Shown: positions 27,749 to 36,974, numbered from the stretch's first letter. The stretch is DNA of 47,936 bases from an uncultured Bacteroidaceae bacterium (GCA_905235525.1 CAJOLW010000019.1:1-47936), one strand, 5' to 3'. Numbers and translations: made by a program. Notes: generated by a model not told the origin, from the sequence alone.

Positions 27749-28993
27749 TTAGTAATACTTTTCCGATTTCTTTTCCAACTCACCTGTAGCAATATGACTA
27801 TAATCATAGTACCACCAATAGGTGTTACCATATTCTCGGTGAGTCCTGTTGATACGTTCCGTTGTATCTTTCAGACTATTCTTAAGTTCATTATAATCAC
27901 GAAAACGTCCGACCATCTCATTGTCTGAAAGAGTTGCAAGGGTGTCTGTACCTATTACGATTTTACCTTGAAGTGCAAAAGACCTTTCCCCTTGCTGCAA
28001 AAGAGCCTCACGGTAGGCTCGCGGAAGGCTATCATACGCACCCACACAACTATCAGAGAGATTATAATAAGATGGTAATTGACGACAGAACTCTTTCAGA
28101 TTCTTGTCAAGTAAGAGGCCGCACAAGTAGTAGTCCACTGTATGCTGATTATAAATGGAATCTCCCAGCACAATTTTGTAATAACGAGCAGCAGTACGGA
28201 CGGTTTTACCGGGGAAAGCGCCCAAGTGGAAACAGATATCCCGTGATGTGAAACGATATATAGACAAGGTGTCTGCAATGTTAAGCAAACCATCCGAACC
28301 ATCGTATTGGGGATAATCAAAAATACATTCAGGCAACAAACCCTGTTTGGAAAGGGCGTACATACGCAATTGGGTAAGTCGTGCACTGGTACGTAAAGAG
28401 AATTTACCCACCGCTGCTGCACCTTTATAGTCCTTTGCAAGAATGAGACGTTCAGCCTTCAATTCATAATGATAAACATCAGTGGATTGAGGAATCGCAC
28501 CCGTCCCTAACATTAGGACGAACAGAATGATAAAGTTCGGATATATTTGTGATTTGATACCAGACATATAGACAGACATGTTGGTATCAACTCTTCGCAA
28601 AATAATCACCAAAATAATGTAAATCAACAAAAGGATTGGAGCGCCCCAAGTCCACCCTCCAAAAGAAAAATGTTCAATGGTTTCTCTATTGACATCCGTG
28701 AGCATGGCAAGCATCAGCATGGAAGGCAGATAGGATAAGGCATGCCACCGAGATGGCAAATGGGACAACAAAGCGACAATCCATTGGATGACCTGCAAGA
28801 CCACAGTTATCACAATGGCACCAATCAGAATATCATAGGATGTGACTCCCTTAGAATAGACAAATTGCGCTTCTGCAAGAATTTCGCCTTGCAAGAAAAA
28901 CAGATAACAAAACGAGAAAATCATAAACAGAATTCCGCAGGCATACCGGATGGGGCCTGCGGTTTTCTGTTTATATGGATAATTACGATTCAC
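27749..28993 (-). CDS. DUF6057-like membrane protein
   Basis: The 414-residue protein has about four to five membrane segments in the first half (YACGILFMIFSFCYLFFL, ILIGAIVITVVLQVIQWIVAL, LSYLPSMLMLAML, GAPILLLIYIILVIIL, NFIILFVLMLGTGAI). A soluble, TPR-like second half (YHYELKAERLILAKDYKGAA onward) follows. The arrangement resembles DUF6057 (from memory) and has no known function. It starts 24 bp downstream of the glgB stop and may be the third gene of a yhcH-glgB-DUF6057 unit. Confidence 0.65.
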   Translation of the reverse strand: MNRNYPYKQKTAGPIRYACGILFMIFSFCYLFFLQGEILAEAQFVYSKGVTSYDILIGAIVITVVLQVIQWIVALLSHLPSRWHALSYLPSMLMLAMLTDVNRETIEHFSFGGWTWGAPILLLIYIILVIILRRVDTNMSVYMSGIKSQIYPNFIILFVLMLGTGAIPQSTDVYHYELKAERLILAKDYKGAAAVGKFSLRTSARLTQLRMYALSKQGLLPECIFDYPQYDGSDGLLNIADTLSIYRFTSRDICFHLGAFPGKTVRTAARYYKIVLGDSIYNQHTVDYYLCGLLLDKNLKEFCRQLPSYYNLSDSCVGAYDSLPRAYREALLQQGERSFALQGKIVIGTDTLATLSDNEMVGRFRDYNELKNSLKDTTERINRTHREYGNTYWWYYDYSHIATGELEKKSEKYY

Positions 28994-29017
28994 GTCTAAT
29001 TCAATTTGAGTTAAACC

Positions 29018-31081
29018 CTATTCAGCATTCTTACGTAGAACCACGGCTGAACGGGCTGGAATGTATAACTTAAGCCAAGCCTTATGATCCTTCTCGTAGA
29101 GGGGGTCAAAATTGGTGAAGTGCCGCACGGAATCATCAGCAAGGTTATTACCACCATAATACTTACTATCCGTGTTAAGCACAACATCGTAACAGCCTTG
29201 CGGAACGATGAAACCATAGTCTGTATAGGAACGGTTGGGCGAGAAGTTGAAGACGAACAAAAGGTCACCACGCGAGAAAGCAAGAATCTGGTCACCATCA
29301 TTGTGCCAAACCTCCACAACAGGTGTCTTTTGGAAATTCCTCACGGTCTTAATGACTTTGAGCATCGCTTCATCGAAGTCACCTAAGTAATGGTAGCACA
29401 GTTCCTTATTATCAACAAGGTTCCATTGACGGCGTGCATACTTATACCCCCAGCCATTGCCCTCACGAGGAAAGTCTATCCACTCGGGATGACCGAACTC
29501 GTTGCCCATGAAGTTCAGATAGCCACCGTTCATGGTGGAGGCAGTCAGGAGACGAATCATCTTGTGGAGAGCAATGCCTCTATCCACCATGAAATTTTCA
29601 TCTCCTTTCTTGAAATGCCAGTACATGTCGGCATCAATGAGTCGGAACACAATGGTCTTGTCACCCACCAAAGCCTGGTCGTGGCTCTCGGCATAGGAAA
29701 TAGTCTTCTCGTCCTGACGACGGTTGGTGGTCTCCCAGAACATGGAAGAAGGCTTCCAATCTTCGTCCTTGAGTTCCTTGATGGTCTTGATCCAATAGTC
29801 TGGAATATTCATCGCCATACGATAGTCAAAACCATAGCCACCATCTTTGAAGGGGGCTGCGAGACCTGGCATGCCCGACACTTCTTCAGCAATAGTGATG
29901 GCACGTGGGTTCACCTCATGAATGAGGAGGTTGGCAAGAGTCAGATAGGCAATGGCTTCGTCATCTTCATGACCATTGTAGTAATCGCCGTAACCACCAA
30001 ATGCTTCACCGAGTCCATGACTATAGTAGAGCATAGAAGTAACGCCATCGAAACGGAATCCATCAAACTTGAATTCTTCGAGCCAATACTTGCAATTGGA
30101 AAGCAAATAGTGGATGACCTCATTCTTGCCATAGTCAAAACAAAGAGAGTCCCACGCTGGATGTTCACGGCGACCACCCTGCATAAAGTATTGACAGCCA
30201 TCGCCGGCAAAGTTACCCAAACCCTCAACCTCATTCTTGACAGCATGAGAATGCACGATGTCCATGATGACAGCAATGCCCATCGCATGAGCCGTATCTA
30301 TGAGTTCTTTCAGTTCTTCGGGCGTACCGAAACGGCTGGAGGGAGCAAAGAAATTGCTGACATGATAGCCGAATGAACCGTAGTAAGGATGTTCTGCAAT
30401 CGCCATCACCTGAATGGCGTTGTAGCCATCCTTTTTGATGCGAGGCAAGATGTTGTCCTTGAATTCAGTGTAAGTTCCCACCTTCTCCGCATCCTGCGCC
30501 ATGCCAACATGACACTCATAGATGAGGAGCGGATTGGTGTCGGGTTTGAAGTTTTTCTTCTTGAACTCATACGGCTGTGCAGGTGCCCAAACTTGTGCGG
30601 AAAATATCTTTGTCACATCGTCCTGCACCACACGATTAGCATAAGAAGGGATACGCTCCCCTTCCCCACCTTGCCACTTGATTTTCAGTTTATAAAATTC
30701 ACCATGGTGCATCTGGTTGGCTTTGAGTTTGATTTCCCAATTGCCATTGTCTATGCGAGTCATCTTGTAGGCTTCGTCTTCTTGCCATCCATTGAAGTCA
30801 CCAACCAGATAGATGTCGGTAGCGTTAGGTGCCCACTCGCGCAACACCCACCCATTGGAAGTCTTGTGAAGGCCGAAATAGAGATACCCGCTGGCAAAAT
30901 CAGAAAGTGTCTGCTTGCCCCCATTGGTCAACTCATTCAACTTATAAAGAGCATGGTCATGACGACCACAGATGGCCCCCTCAAAAGGTTCAAGCCATGG
31001 GTCATTCTTGACGATACCTATATGTTTCACCGCTGTCACCTCCTTGGTGGCAGCGGTTTTTGTTTTTTTATTTGTTGCCAC
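29018..31081 (-). CDS. glgB: 1,4-alpha-glucan branching enzyme (GH13, eukaryote-like type)
   Basis: The 687-residue protein has an N-terminal CBM48 region (VLREWAPNATDIYLVGDFNGWQ, about 78-100) and a GH13 barrel. The catalytic Asp is in FRFDGVTSM (about 343), the acid Glu in ITIAEEVSG (about 399) and the third carboxylate in AESHDQ (about 465). It makes alpha-1,6 branches in glycogen. The start at 31081 follows the yhcH stop by 6 bp. No glgA or glgC is present in the window. Confidence 0.93.
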   Translation of the reverse strand: MATNKKTKTAATKEVTAVKHIGIVKNDPWLEPFEGAICGRHDHALYKLNELTNGGKQTLSDFASGYLYFGLHKTSNGWVLREWAPNATDIYLVGDFNGWQEDEAYKMTRIDNGNWEIKLKANQMHHGEFYKLKIKWQGGEGERIPSYANRVVQDDVTKIFSAQVWAPAQPYEFKKKNFKPDTNPLLIYECHVGMAQDAEKVGTYTEFKDNILPRIKKDGYNAIQVMAIAEHPYYGSFGYHVSNFFAPSSRFGTPEELKELIDTAHAMGIAVIMDIVHSHAVKNEVEGLGNFAGDGCQYFMQGGRREHPAWDSLCFDYGKNEVIHYLLSNCKYWLEEFKFDGFRFDGVTSMLYYSHGLGEAFGGYGDYYNGHEDDEAIAYLTLANLLIHEVNPRAITIAEEVSGMPGLAAPFKDGGYGFDYRMAMNIPDYWIKTIKELKDEDWKPSSMFWETTNRRQDEKTISYAESHDQALVGDKTIVFRLIDADMYWHFKKGDENFMVDRGIALHKMIRLLTASTMNGGYLNFMGNEFGHPEWIDFPREGNGWGYKYARRQWNLVDNKELCYHYLGDFDEAMLKVIKTVRNFQKTPVVEVWHNDGDQILAFSRGDLLFVFNFSPNRSYTDYGFIVPQGCYDVVLNTDSKYYGGNNLADDSVRHFTNFDPLYEKDHKAWLKLYIPARSAVVLRKNAE

Positions 31082-31087
31082 CGTTTC

Positions 31088-31531
31088 TTATGCTTTTACT
31101 TTAAATATCACTTTCTTATATTCTGGGATTGGCGAGATACATGGAGCATGCCCATCTTCAGGAAAGAAGATGACAAACTCGCCTGGGTGCACCGTAATGT
31201 ACTGTTCCGGGCGTTCCAAATAAAAAGTAATGTCTTTGGCGGCATCATATTCAGCCTTAGGTAAATACTGACGAGGCGTGAAACCCATTACTTCCGTACA
31301 GGAAAGTGGAATTTGGATGTCAATCATCGCATTGTGCGTTTCCATTCTTGCCTCATCTACAGTCTTACCTTTCGCCACATTATGATTGGCGAAAAGTTTA
31401 TTATCATCGATATTCACACGTCCTGGCTCTTGAGCCATCAAATCTGTGTTCTGCAAATACTCCAACACTTTGGGAAATAAAGGGTTGAGAGAAGTGTACT
31501 TGCCAAAGTTTTCAAGAGTGTCTAAAATCAT
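31088..31531 (-). CDS. YhcH/YjgK/YiaL family cupin-like protein
   Basis: The 147-residue protein has the family pattern (DUF386): MILDTLENFGKYTSLNP start, ETHNAMIDIQIPLSCTEVMGF with conserved His and Glu, and PGEFVIFFPEDGHAPCI with metal-site His. Members of this family are linked to sugar or sialic-acid use, probably as sugar anomerases. Here it lies 6 bp upstream of glgB, so it may be co-expressed with glycogen branching. No clear promoter box is seen; heptamers lie upstream of its start. Confidence 0.87.
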   Translation of the reverse strand: MILDTLENFGKYTSLNPLFPKVLEYLQNTDLMAQEPGRVNIDDNKLFANHNVAKGKTVDEARMETHNAMIDIQIPLSCTEVMGFTPRQYLPKAEYDAAKDITFYLERPEQYITVHPGEFVIFFPEDGHAPCISPIPEYKKVIFKVKA

Positions 31532-31569
31532 AACACGAATTATTTAAGGTTTATAAATAGAAACGAGGA

Positions 31570-31597
31570 ATTGTCCATCTGTCGATTATCAACAGCC
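31570..31597 (-). repeat. degenerate 7-bp repeats between MORN gene and yhcH
   Basis: On the minus strand units such as GTTGATA, ATCGACA and GATGGAC can be read, in 7-bp register with the MORN stop region. It is more degenerate than the other arrays. Confidence 0.4.
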
Positions 31598-32717
31598 TAT
31601 TGTCCCATCAATCGTCCACGGCTGTAGATACCTTTACGTATCACCTTGCCACTTCTGTCCTTTTCCACAAAGGAGCCGTCCTTCAGGTCATTCAAGTAAG
31701 AACCTTCAAAACGCATACCATCGGCATCCTCTTCCACACCCTTTCCGTTCTTCATTCCGTCCTTGAAATGTCCCTTGAACTTGGTGCCATCAGCCAGGCG
31801 AAGCACACCCTCACCATTCATCTCACCGGCAGCCCACTCACCATCATAGACATCACCATTGGCACCCGTGAACTTGCCCCGGCCGTGCTCCTTATCTTCC
31901 ACCCAGTAACCCTCATAACGAGAACCATCTGGCCATGTGTAAGTGCCGAAACCATCCATCAGCCCGTTCTTGAACTGTCCCACATACTTGCGCTTATCCG
32001 TATAGGTGAATATACCCTGTCCTGTACGTTCTCCGTTTTGGTAATCACCCTCATAAACATCTCCGTTCTTAAACTTGTAAATACCCTTTCCATGCATCAT
32101 GTCATCTTTCCAGCCCCCCGTGTAGAAGTCTCCATTTGCATACGTGTATTTTCCCTGTCCGTTGCGCATGTCATTCTCCATATCGCCCTCATATCTAGAG
32201 CCATCACGCCAATCGAATGTACCCTTCCCCGACTTCTTGTCTTCCTTCCAATTGCCGTCATAATGCCATTCGCCCAGGTATATCTTCCTTGACCTTCTCG
32301 CTTGTCCTGCAACCATTCGCCCGTGTACTTGTCACCATTGTAGTAGTACATCGTGCCGAACCCTTGCTGGTAGTCTATATACCAAAGACCATCATACTTA
32401 TTGTTGTTAGCAAAATAATAGATGCCACGTCCATGCTGATGGTCCTGATGCCAATTCCCTTCATATTTCTCGCCGTCCGTAAAGGTATAGACGCCATATC
32501 CCTGACGCTTACCCTTCACATACTCTCCCTCATAAGTGTCGCCAGTCTTGAAGGTTGTCTTACCTTTGCCATTCGGTTTACCACTCTCCAACTCACCATA
32601 ATAGGTGGAACCATCTTTGGGGAACACATAGTTGCCAATCACCACCTTCTGCGCCTGTACCGACGAAATACTCATCAGCAGCATCGCTCCAGCCATCAAG
32701 TATCTTGAAATATTCAT
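31597..32717 (-). pseudogene. secreted MORN-repeat protein, interrupted by a frameshift
   Basis: Two overlapping frames make one protein. The first (from ATG 32717) has a signal peptide (MNISRYLMAGAMLLMSISSVQAQ) and about five MORN repeats up to GRYTWANG. The second frame resumes at YDGNWKEDKKSGKGTFDW near 32255 and carries about eight more repeats to the stop at 31597. The shift lies at about 32255-32270, where only two bases separate the Gly codon of WANG from the Tyr codon of YDGNW. Other repeats have two residues there, so four bases appear to be missing. The rest is intact at about 373 residues, which suggests a recent indel or a base-call error. MORN proteins bind membranes or form rods; the role here is unknown. 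A -7 box lies at 32757-32764. Confidence 0.8.
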
Positions 32718-32756
32718 ATATGAAAAATTCTTTTAAAAGTCATTCAATCGATTTGA

Positions 32757-32764
32757 CAAAGATA
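32757..32764 (-). promoter_or_regulatory. Bacteroidetes -7 box before the MORN gene
   Basis: The minus strand reads TATCTTTG, matching TAnnTTTG, 39 bp upstream of the ATG. A TTTG lies 12 bp further upstream, too close for the usual spacing. Confidence 0.5.
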
Positions 32765-32840
32765 GCAACTATTTTTCAAATTCATGTCCTCCGTTAAGTT
32801 TTATTATGACTTTTGTACGTTTTTTCACGAAAGGACATAA

Positions 32841-32875
32841 AAAATGCCGAGAAAGAAATGCTTTCTCGGCATTTT
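32841..32875 (-). terminator. intrinsic terminator after yigZ
   Basis: AAAATGCCGAGAAAG (32841-32855) and CTTTCTCGGCATTTT (32861-32875) form a perfect 15-bp stem with a 5-nt loop. Both sides end in A/T runs. It lies 20 bp beyond the yigZ stop on the minus strand and could also act on the plus strand. Confidence 0.85.
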
Positions 32876-32894
32876 TTTGTTTGCTTTCCCCATC

Positions 32895-33485
32895 CTATTC
32901 AAATCGGAGTGATGACACCTTTTCCAACCGTGCTTTCAGACGTGGCATGGAATCTTTACGGATGCAAAGGGTCATGGCACAGTCGTTGTCAAAGCCTTGT
33001 GATACAATTTGGGGCTCCTCTTCTTTCACTATGCGCATCACGTCATTCATGAAAGGATATTCGAAAAAGAACGTGATGTCTTCATCCACCGTCTTTTCAA
33101 CGATTTCTGCAGCGGCAATGGCTTCGGCTGCCGCCAGACGATAAGCCACAATCAGCCCCGATGTGCCGAGTTTCACACCTCCGAAGTAGCGAACCACAAT
33201 AATAAGAATATCAGTAAGTTCGTTGGAATTGATTTGTCCAAGAATGGGCTTGCCTGCCGTACCCGAAGGCTCGCCGTTGTCATTTGCTCGGAATTCCTTC
33301 CGTTCCGCACCTAACATATAGGCATAGCAGACATGACGGGCATCATAATATTTCTTCTGATACTCCGCCACAATCTGCTTCACCTCTTCCACCGAACGAA
33401 CCGGAATAGCAAAAGCGAGAAACTTACTGCGTTTCTCGCTATACGTGCCTTCGGATAAGGATTTTATCGTTTTGTAAGAATCCAT
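32895..33485 (-). CDS. YigZ/IMPACT family protein
   Basis: The 196-residue protein has the UPF0029 N-terminal domain: EKRSKFLAFAIPV, ARHVCYAYMLG, NDNGEPSGTAGKPIL and DILIIVVRYFGGVKLGTSGL. The smaller C-terminal domain (about 130-196) is of the YigZ kind. The family is linked to translation regulation or proline peptidase activity, and its exact function here is unknown. ATG 33485 is chosen because the upstream frame is encoded by a heptamer array. Confidence 0.9.
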   Translation of the reverse strand: MDSYKTIKSLSEGTYSEKRSKFLAFAIPVRSVEEVKQIVAEYQKKYYDARHVCYAYMLGAERKEFRANDNGEPSGTAGKPILGQINSNELTDILIIVVRYFGGVKLGTSGLIVAYRLAAAEAIAAAEIVEKTVDEDITFFFEYPFMNDVMRIVKEEEPQIVSQGFDNDCAMTLCIRKDSMPRLKARLEKVSSLRFE

Positions 33486-33492
33486 TTTTAGA

Positions 33493-33520
33493 GAGGAGTG
33501 AGAAGTGAGGAATGAGGAGT
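33493..33520. repeat. four 7-bp tandem repeats before yigZ
   Basis: GAGGAGT, GAGAAGT, GAGGAAT and GAGGAGT in exact 7-bp register, 8 bp upstream of the yigZ start. A partly inverted partner array (ATTCCTC, ACTCCTA, ATTCCTA) lies 44 bp away at 33564-33591. Confidence 0.8.
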
Positions 33521-33563
33521 AAACTATCATGTTAGTTTCTCATCAGGTACAAACCGCATGGCA

Positions 33564-33591
33564 ATTCCTCACTCCTAATTCCTAACTTAAT
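33564..33591. repeat. four 7-bp tandem repeats over the DUF1015 stop
   Basis: ATTCCTC, ACTCCTA, ATTCCTA and ACTTAAT in 7-bp register. The DUF1015 stop codon (33582-33584) lies inside the third unit. Confidence 0.75.
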
Positions 33592-34850
33592 TTATGTATC
33601 ACCAATCCACTGCGGAGTTTGGGCTCAAACCATGTAGCCTTTGGCGGCATGATGTTGCCCGAATCAGCAATGTCCATGATCTGCTTCATGGTGACGGGAT
33701 AAAGTGCCAAGGCTGTCTTCATCTCACCACTGTCCACACGGCGTTTCAGTTCGCCAAGACCACGAAGTCCACCCACAAAGTCAATGCGCTTGTCGCGACG
33801 CAAGTCCTTGATACCAAGAATTTCGTCAAGAATCAACTTAGAAGAAATGCTCACATCCAGCACGCCAATGGGATCATTCTCCGTCGTATGTACCAGGCTT
33901 TGCCTTCAGCGAGTACCACTCCCCTTCCAGATACAATGAGAACTCATGCAACTCCTGTGCACGATACTCTGCAGCACCTTTCTTCTCCACCACAAAGTTC
34001 TTCTCCAACGCCTTGACAAACTCCGCTGGAGTCAGACCGTTCAAGTCTTTGATGACGCGGTTGTAGTCAAGAATGGTCAACTGGCTGGCAGGGAAACAAA
34101 CCGCCATGAAGTAGTTATATTCCTCGTCACCACGATGATTCGGATTCTGCTTAGCCTTCTCCGCACCCACCAGGGCTGCAGCGGCGCTACGATGGTGACC
34201 ATCTGCAATATAGAGGTTAGACATCTGGGCAAAACGTTCGGTGATGATCTTAATATCGTTGTCATCGCTCACCACCCAGAGTTTGTGTCCGAAACCGTCG
34301 ATGGGTGCCACAAAATCATATTCAGGTGTAGTCTTAGCATACTTGTCAATGAGTTGCAGCAGCACCTCATCGTCGGGATAGGCAAAGAAGACTGGCTCGA
34401 TGTTCGCATCGTTCACACGCACATGCTTCATGCGGTCTTCCTCCTTGTCAGCACGGGTCAGTTCATGCTTCTTGATGACACCCGTCTGATAGTCACCGCT
34501 GTACGCACCCACCACGATGCCATACTGCGTCTTCTCCTTATTGCCATTGGCAGGCAGGCACGAAGTCTGCGCATAGATGTAATACTGCTCCTTCTCGTCC
34601 TGCACGAGCCAGCCGTTCTTCTGGAACTTGGCGAACTGACGAGCAGCCTCCTCATACACACGAGGGTCGTACTCGCTGGTGCCAGGCTCGAAGTTAATCT
34701 CTGGTTTAATGATATGATATAGCGACTTCTCGTTGTCGCCAGCCTCAACACGGGCTTCTTCTGAGTCCAAAACGTCGTAGGGACGGCTTTCCACCTCCTC
34801 TACATATTCTTTCGGGGGAGCACCCCTTTAAAAGGTTTTACGATTGCCAT
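33582..34850 (-). pseudogene. DUF1015 family protein, interrupted by two single-base indels
   Basis: The complete gene can be rebuilt from ATG 34850 to the stop at 33582, 1269 nt. The frame starts MAIVKPFKGV and is lost at about 34821-34832, where one base is missing beside a run of five C; the correct frame then continues as PPKEYVEEVESRPYDVL. A second shift at about 33863-33880 has one extra base: the frame ends LKAKPGTYDGE-stop, and the correct frame resumes ENDPIGVLDVSISSK. The shifts cancel, and the reconstructed 422-residue length is normal for DUF1015. Conserved DGHHRSAAA is present near the middle. The family often sits by serA/serC in Bacteroidales; function is unknown. Confidence 0.85.
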
Positions 34851-34890
34851 AAAATTTATTTACAATTTGACGATTATTCTGTTGATGGTA

Positions 34891-34922
34891 CAAAGATAGG
34901 GCTTTCATTCGGAATGACCAAA
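34891..34922 (-). promoter_or_regulatory. Bacteroidetes promoter for the DUF1015 gene, inside a hairpin
   Basis: The minus strand reads TTTG (34919-34922), a 20-bp spacer and TATCTTTG (34891-34898), close to the consensus TTTG-N19-TAnnTTTG. The gene ATG is 40 bp downstream. Both boxes fall within the hairpin that follows serA. Confidence 0.65.
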
Positions 34923-34938
34923 TGAAAGCCCTATCTTT
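34892..34938 (-). terminator. 18-bp perfect hairpin after serA
   Basis: The arms at 34892-34909 and 34921-34938 are perfect reverse complements (18 bp; core AGGGCTTTCAT) around an 11-nt loop. On the minus strand it starts 28 bp after the serA stop and ends in a T-rich CTTTGT. It is probably the terminator of serC-serA. Confidence 0.8.
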
Positions 34939-34965
34939 CGACGATTTATGGGTAAAATCTTATGG

Positions 34966-35876
34966 TTACTTGTTCACTTGGAACTTTGTGATACCCTCTT
35001 TGATGTAACCTACAATCTGGTTGGCAGCAGCAAGACCTGCGTTGGTGTTTGCCTCTGCGGTCTGTGCACCCATCTTCTTGGGAGTTGAGAAGTAACGGCC
35101 CTCGAACTTGGCGAACTCAGCATCTGCATCAGGCTTGATGTCGGTGATGTACTTGAGGTCGGTACGCTCAGCGAGGAGTTCGATGAGTTCTGGCTCGTTG
35201 ATGACTTCCTTACGAGCAGTGTTGATGAGGATACCACCCTTCTTCATGCTGCCCACGAGTGCCTTGTTGATGCTCTGCTTGGTCTCTGCTGTAGCAGGGA
35301 TGTGGAGAGACACGATGTCGCAAGTCTCGAAGAGTTCGTTCTGTGATGCAGCAGCGTGAACACCTGCAGCCTCGATAGCCTCTGCTGGGCAGTAAGCATC
35401 GTAGGCAGACACTTCCATGCCGAAACCTTTGGCGACACGAGCCACATTGCGGCCCACATTGCCGAAAGCAAGAATACCAAGTTTCTTGCCCATGAGTTCA
35501 GAACCTGCCTTGCCGTTGTAGAAGTTACGAACGGTGAACACGAGCAGACCGAGCACCAACTCAGCCACAGCGTTGGCGTTCTGGCCAGGAGTGTTCATCA
35601 CCACCACCTTGTGGGCAGTGGCAGCCTCAAGATCCACATTGTCGTAACCAGCACCTGCACGAACCACAATCTTCAGGTTCTTGGCAGCATCGAGCACTTC
35701 TGCATCGATTTTGTCAGAACGGATGATGATGGCATCCACGTCAGCCACTGCACTGAGCAACTGTGCCTTCTCTGTATATTTCTCCAAAAGAGCAAGTTCA
35801 AAACCTGCACCTTCAATAATCTCTTTGATACCAGCAACCGCAGGAGCAGCAAAAGGCTTCTCAAAACTTTTGCCAT
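34966..35876 (-). pseudogene. serA: D-3-phosphoglycerate dehydrogenase, frameshifted near the start
   Basis: An NAD-dependent 2-hydroxyacid dehydrogenase that catalyses the first step of serine synthesis. The main frame, open from 35787 downstream, contains ADVDAIIIRSDKID, VRAGAGYDNVD, the Rossmann region KKLGILAFGNVGRNVARVAKGFG and LHIPATAETKQSI, and ends TKFQVNK. The in-frame first 33 or so residues (KPFAAPAVAGIKEIIEG, then GFELALLEKYTEK) are also present, but the ATG at 35874-35876 is in another frame. The two frames join near 35861 at a TTTT run, so one base appears to be missing. Restoring it gives about 303 residues, the normal length of this short SerA type. Otherwise translation must begin internally at TTG 35787 and the protein would lose part of the substrate domain. 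Confidence 0.85.
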
Positions 35877-35880
35877 TTTT

Positions 35881-35901
35881 AATTAAGTTAGGAGTTAGGA
35901 T
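35881..35901. repeat. 7-bp repeats between serA and serC
   Basis: AATTAAG, TTAGGAG and TTAGGAT in 7-bp register, followed by TAACTTT, filling the short gap between the two serine genes. Confidence 0.6.
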
Positions 35902-35906
35902 TAACT

Positions 35907-36974
35907 TTAATGAGAACCTTCAAACTCCTGCATGCACTTCACAAGAGCCTGAACGCCTTCGATAGACATGGCGTTGTAGCAAGAAGCACGGAAACCACCT
36001 ACGTCGCGGTGACCCTTCACGCCCACCATGCCCTGGCTGGTAGCGAACTTGAGGAAGTCGTCCTGCAACTCCTGATACTCGGGCTTCAAGACGAAGGTGA
36101 TATTCATGAGTGAGCGGCTGTCTTCCTCGGCTGTACCCACGAAGAGTTTGTTGCGGTCGATCTCATTATATACAATCTCAGCACGCTGCTTAGCCAACTT
36201 CGCCATTGCCTCCACACCGCCGTGAGCCTTCAGATAACGGAGGTTCATCAAGGCTGAATAGATAGGCACTACTGGAGGAGTGTTGAACATAGAGCCCTTC
36301 TTCACGTGAGTGCGATAGTCGAGCATCGTTGGGATGTGACGAGACACCTTGCCGAGTGCATCTTCCTTCACGATGACGAAGGTGAGACCTGCCATAGCGA
36401 GGTTCTTCTGTGCACCACCATAAATCATGGCGTATTTGCTCACATCAACAGGACGGCTGAAGATGTCGGAAGACATGTCGGCAATCACAGGGATGGGAGA
36501 GTCGAGGTCTTCGCGCAGTTCCGTTCCATAAATGGTGTTGTTGCTGGTGATGTGCAGGTAGTCGGCATCCGTAGGAATCTCAAAATTGCGTGGGATGTAG
36601 GTGAAGTTCTTGTCGGCAGAAGATGCCACTTCCACCACCTCACCGAATGCCTTGGCCTCCTTCTCTGCCTTGGTAGCCCAAACACCTGTGTTCAGGTAGG
36701 CAGCCTTCTTCTCAAGGAAGTTGTAAGGAACCATGCAGAACTCAAGACTTGCACCGCCACCGAGGAAGAGCACGGAGTAACCCTCTGGAATGTTGAGAAG
36801 TTCCTTGAAGAGTGCTACTGCCTCGTCAACTACTGGCTGAAAATCCTTTGCGCGGTGGCTAATCTCCATGAGAGAGAGTCCTGAACCATTGAAATCAAGA
36901 CAAGCCTGTGCAGTCTGTTCAATCACCTCACGAGGAAGGATGGAAGGTCCTGCATTGAAATTGTACTTTTTCAT
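35907..36974 (-). CDS. serC: phosphoserine aminotransferase
   Basis: The 355-residue PLP enzyme of serine synthesis begins [14 protein letters not shown]. The phosphate-binding [10 protein letters not shown] and the Schiff-base Lys in [15 protein letters not shown] (about 188) are present, and the C-terminal [19 protein letters not shown] is typical. It lies just upstream of serA on the minus strand, with a heptamer spacer. A -7 box is at 37032-37039. Reading frame is intact, unlike its neighbours. Confidence 0.95.
   Translation of the reverse strand: MKKYNFNAGPSILPREVIEQTAQACLDFNGSGLSLMEISHRAKDFQPVVDEAVALFKELLNIPEGYSVLFLGGGASLEFCMVPYNFLEKKAAYLNTGVWATKAEKEAKAFGEVVEVASSADKNFTYIPRNFEIPTDADYLHITSNNTIYGTELREDLDSPIPVIADMSSDIFSRPVDVSKYAMIYGGAQKNLAMAGLTFVIVKEDALGKVSRHIPTMLDYRTHVKKGSMFNTPPVVPIYSALMNLRYLKAHGGVEAMAKLAKQRAEIVYNEIDRNKLFVGTAEEDSRSLMNITFVLKPEYQELQDDFLKFATSQGMVGVKGHRDVGGFRASCYNAMSIEGVQALVKCMQEFEGSH

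Noticed and set aside
28938-28968. CCGCAGGC/GCCTGCGG inverted repeat
   Set aside because: It lies inside the start of the DUF6057 coding sequence and has no T-tract; chance or coding constraint is enough to explain it.
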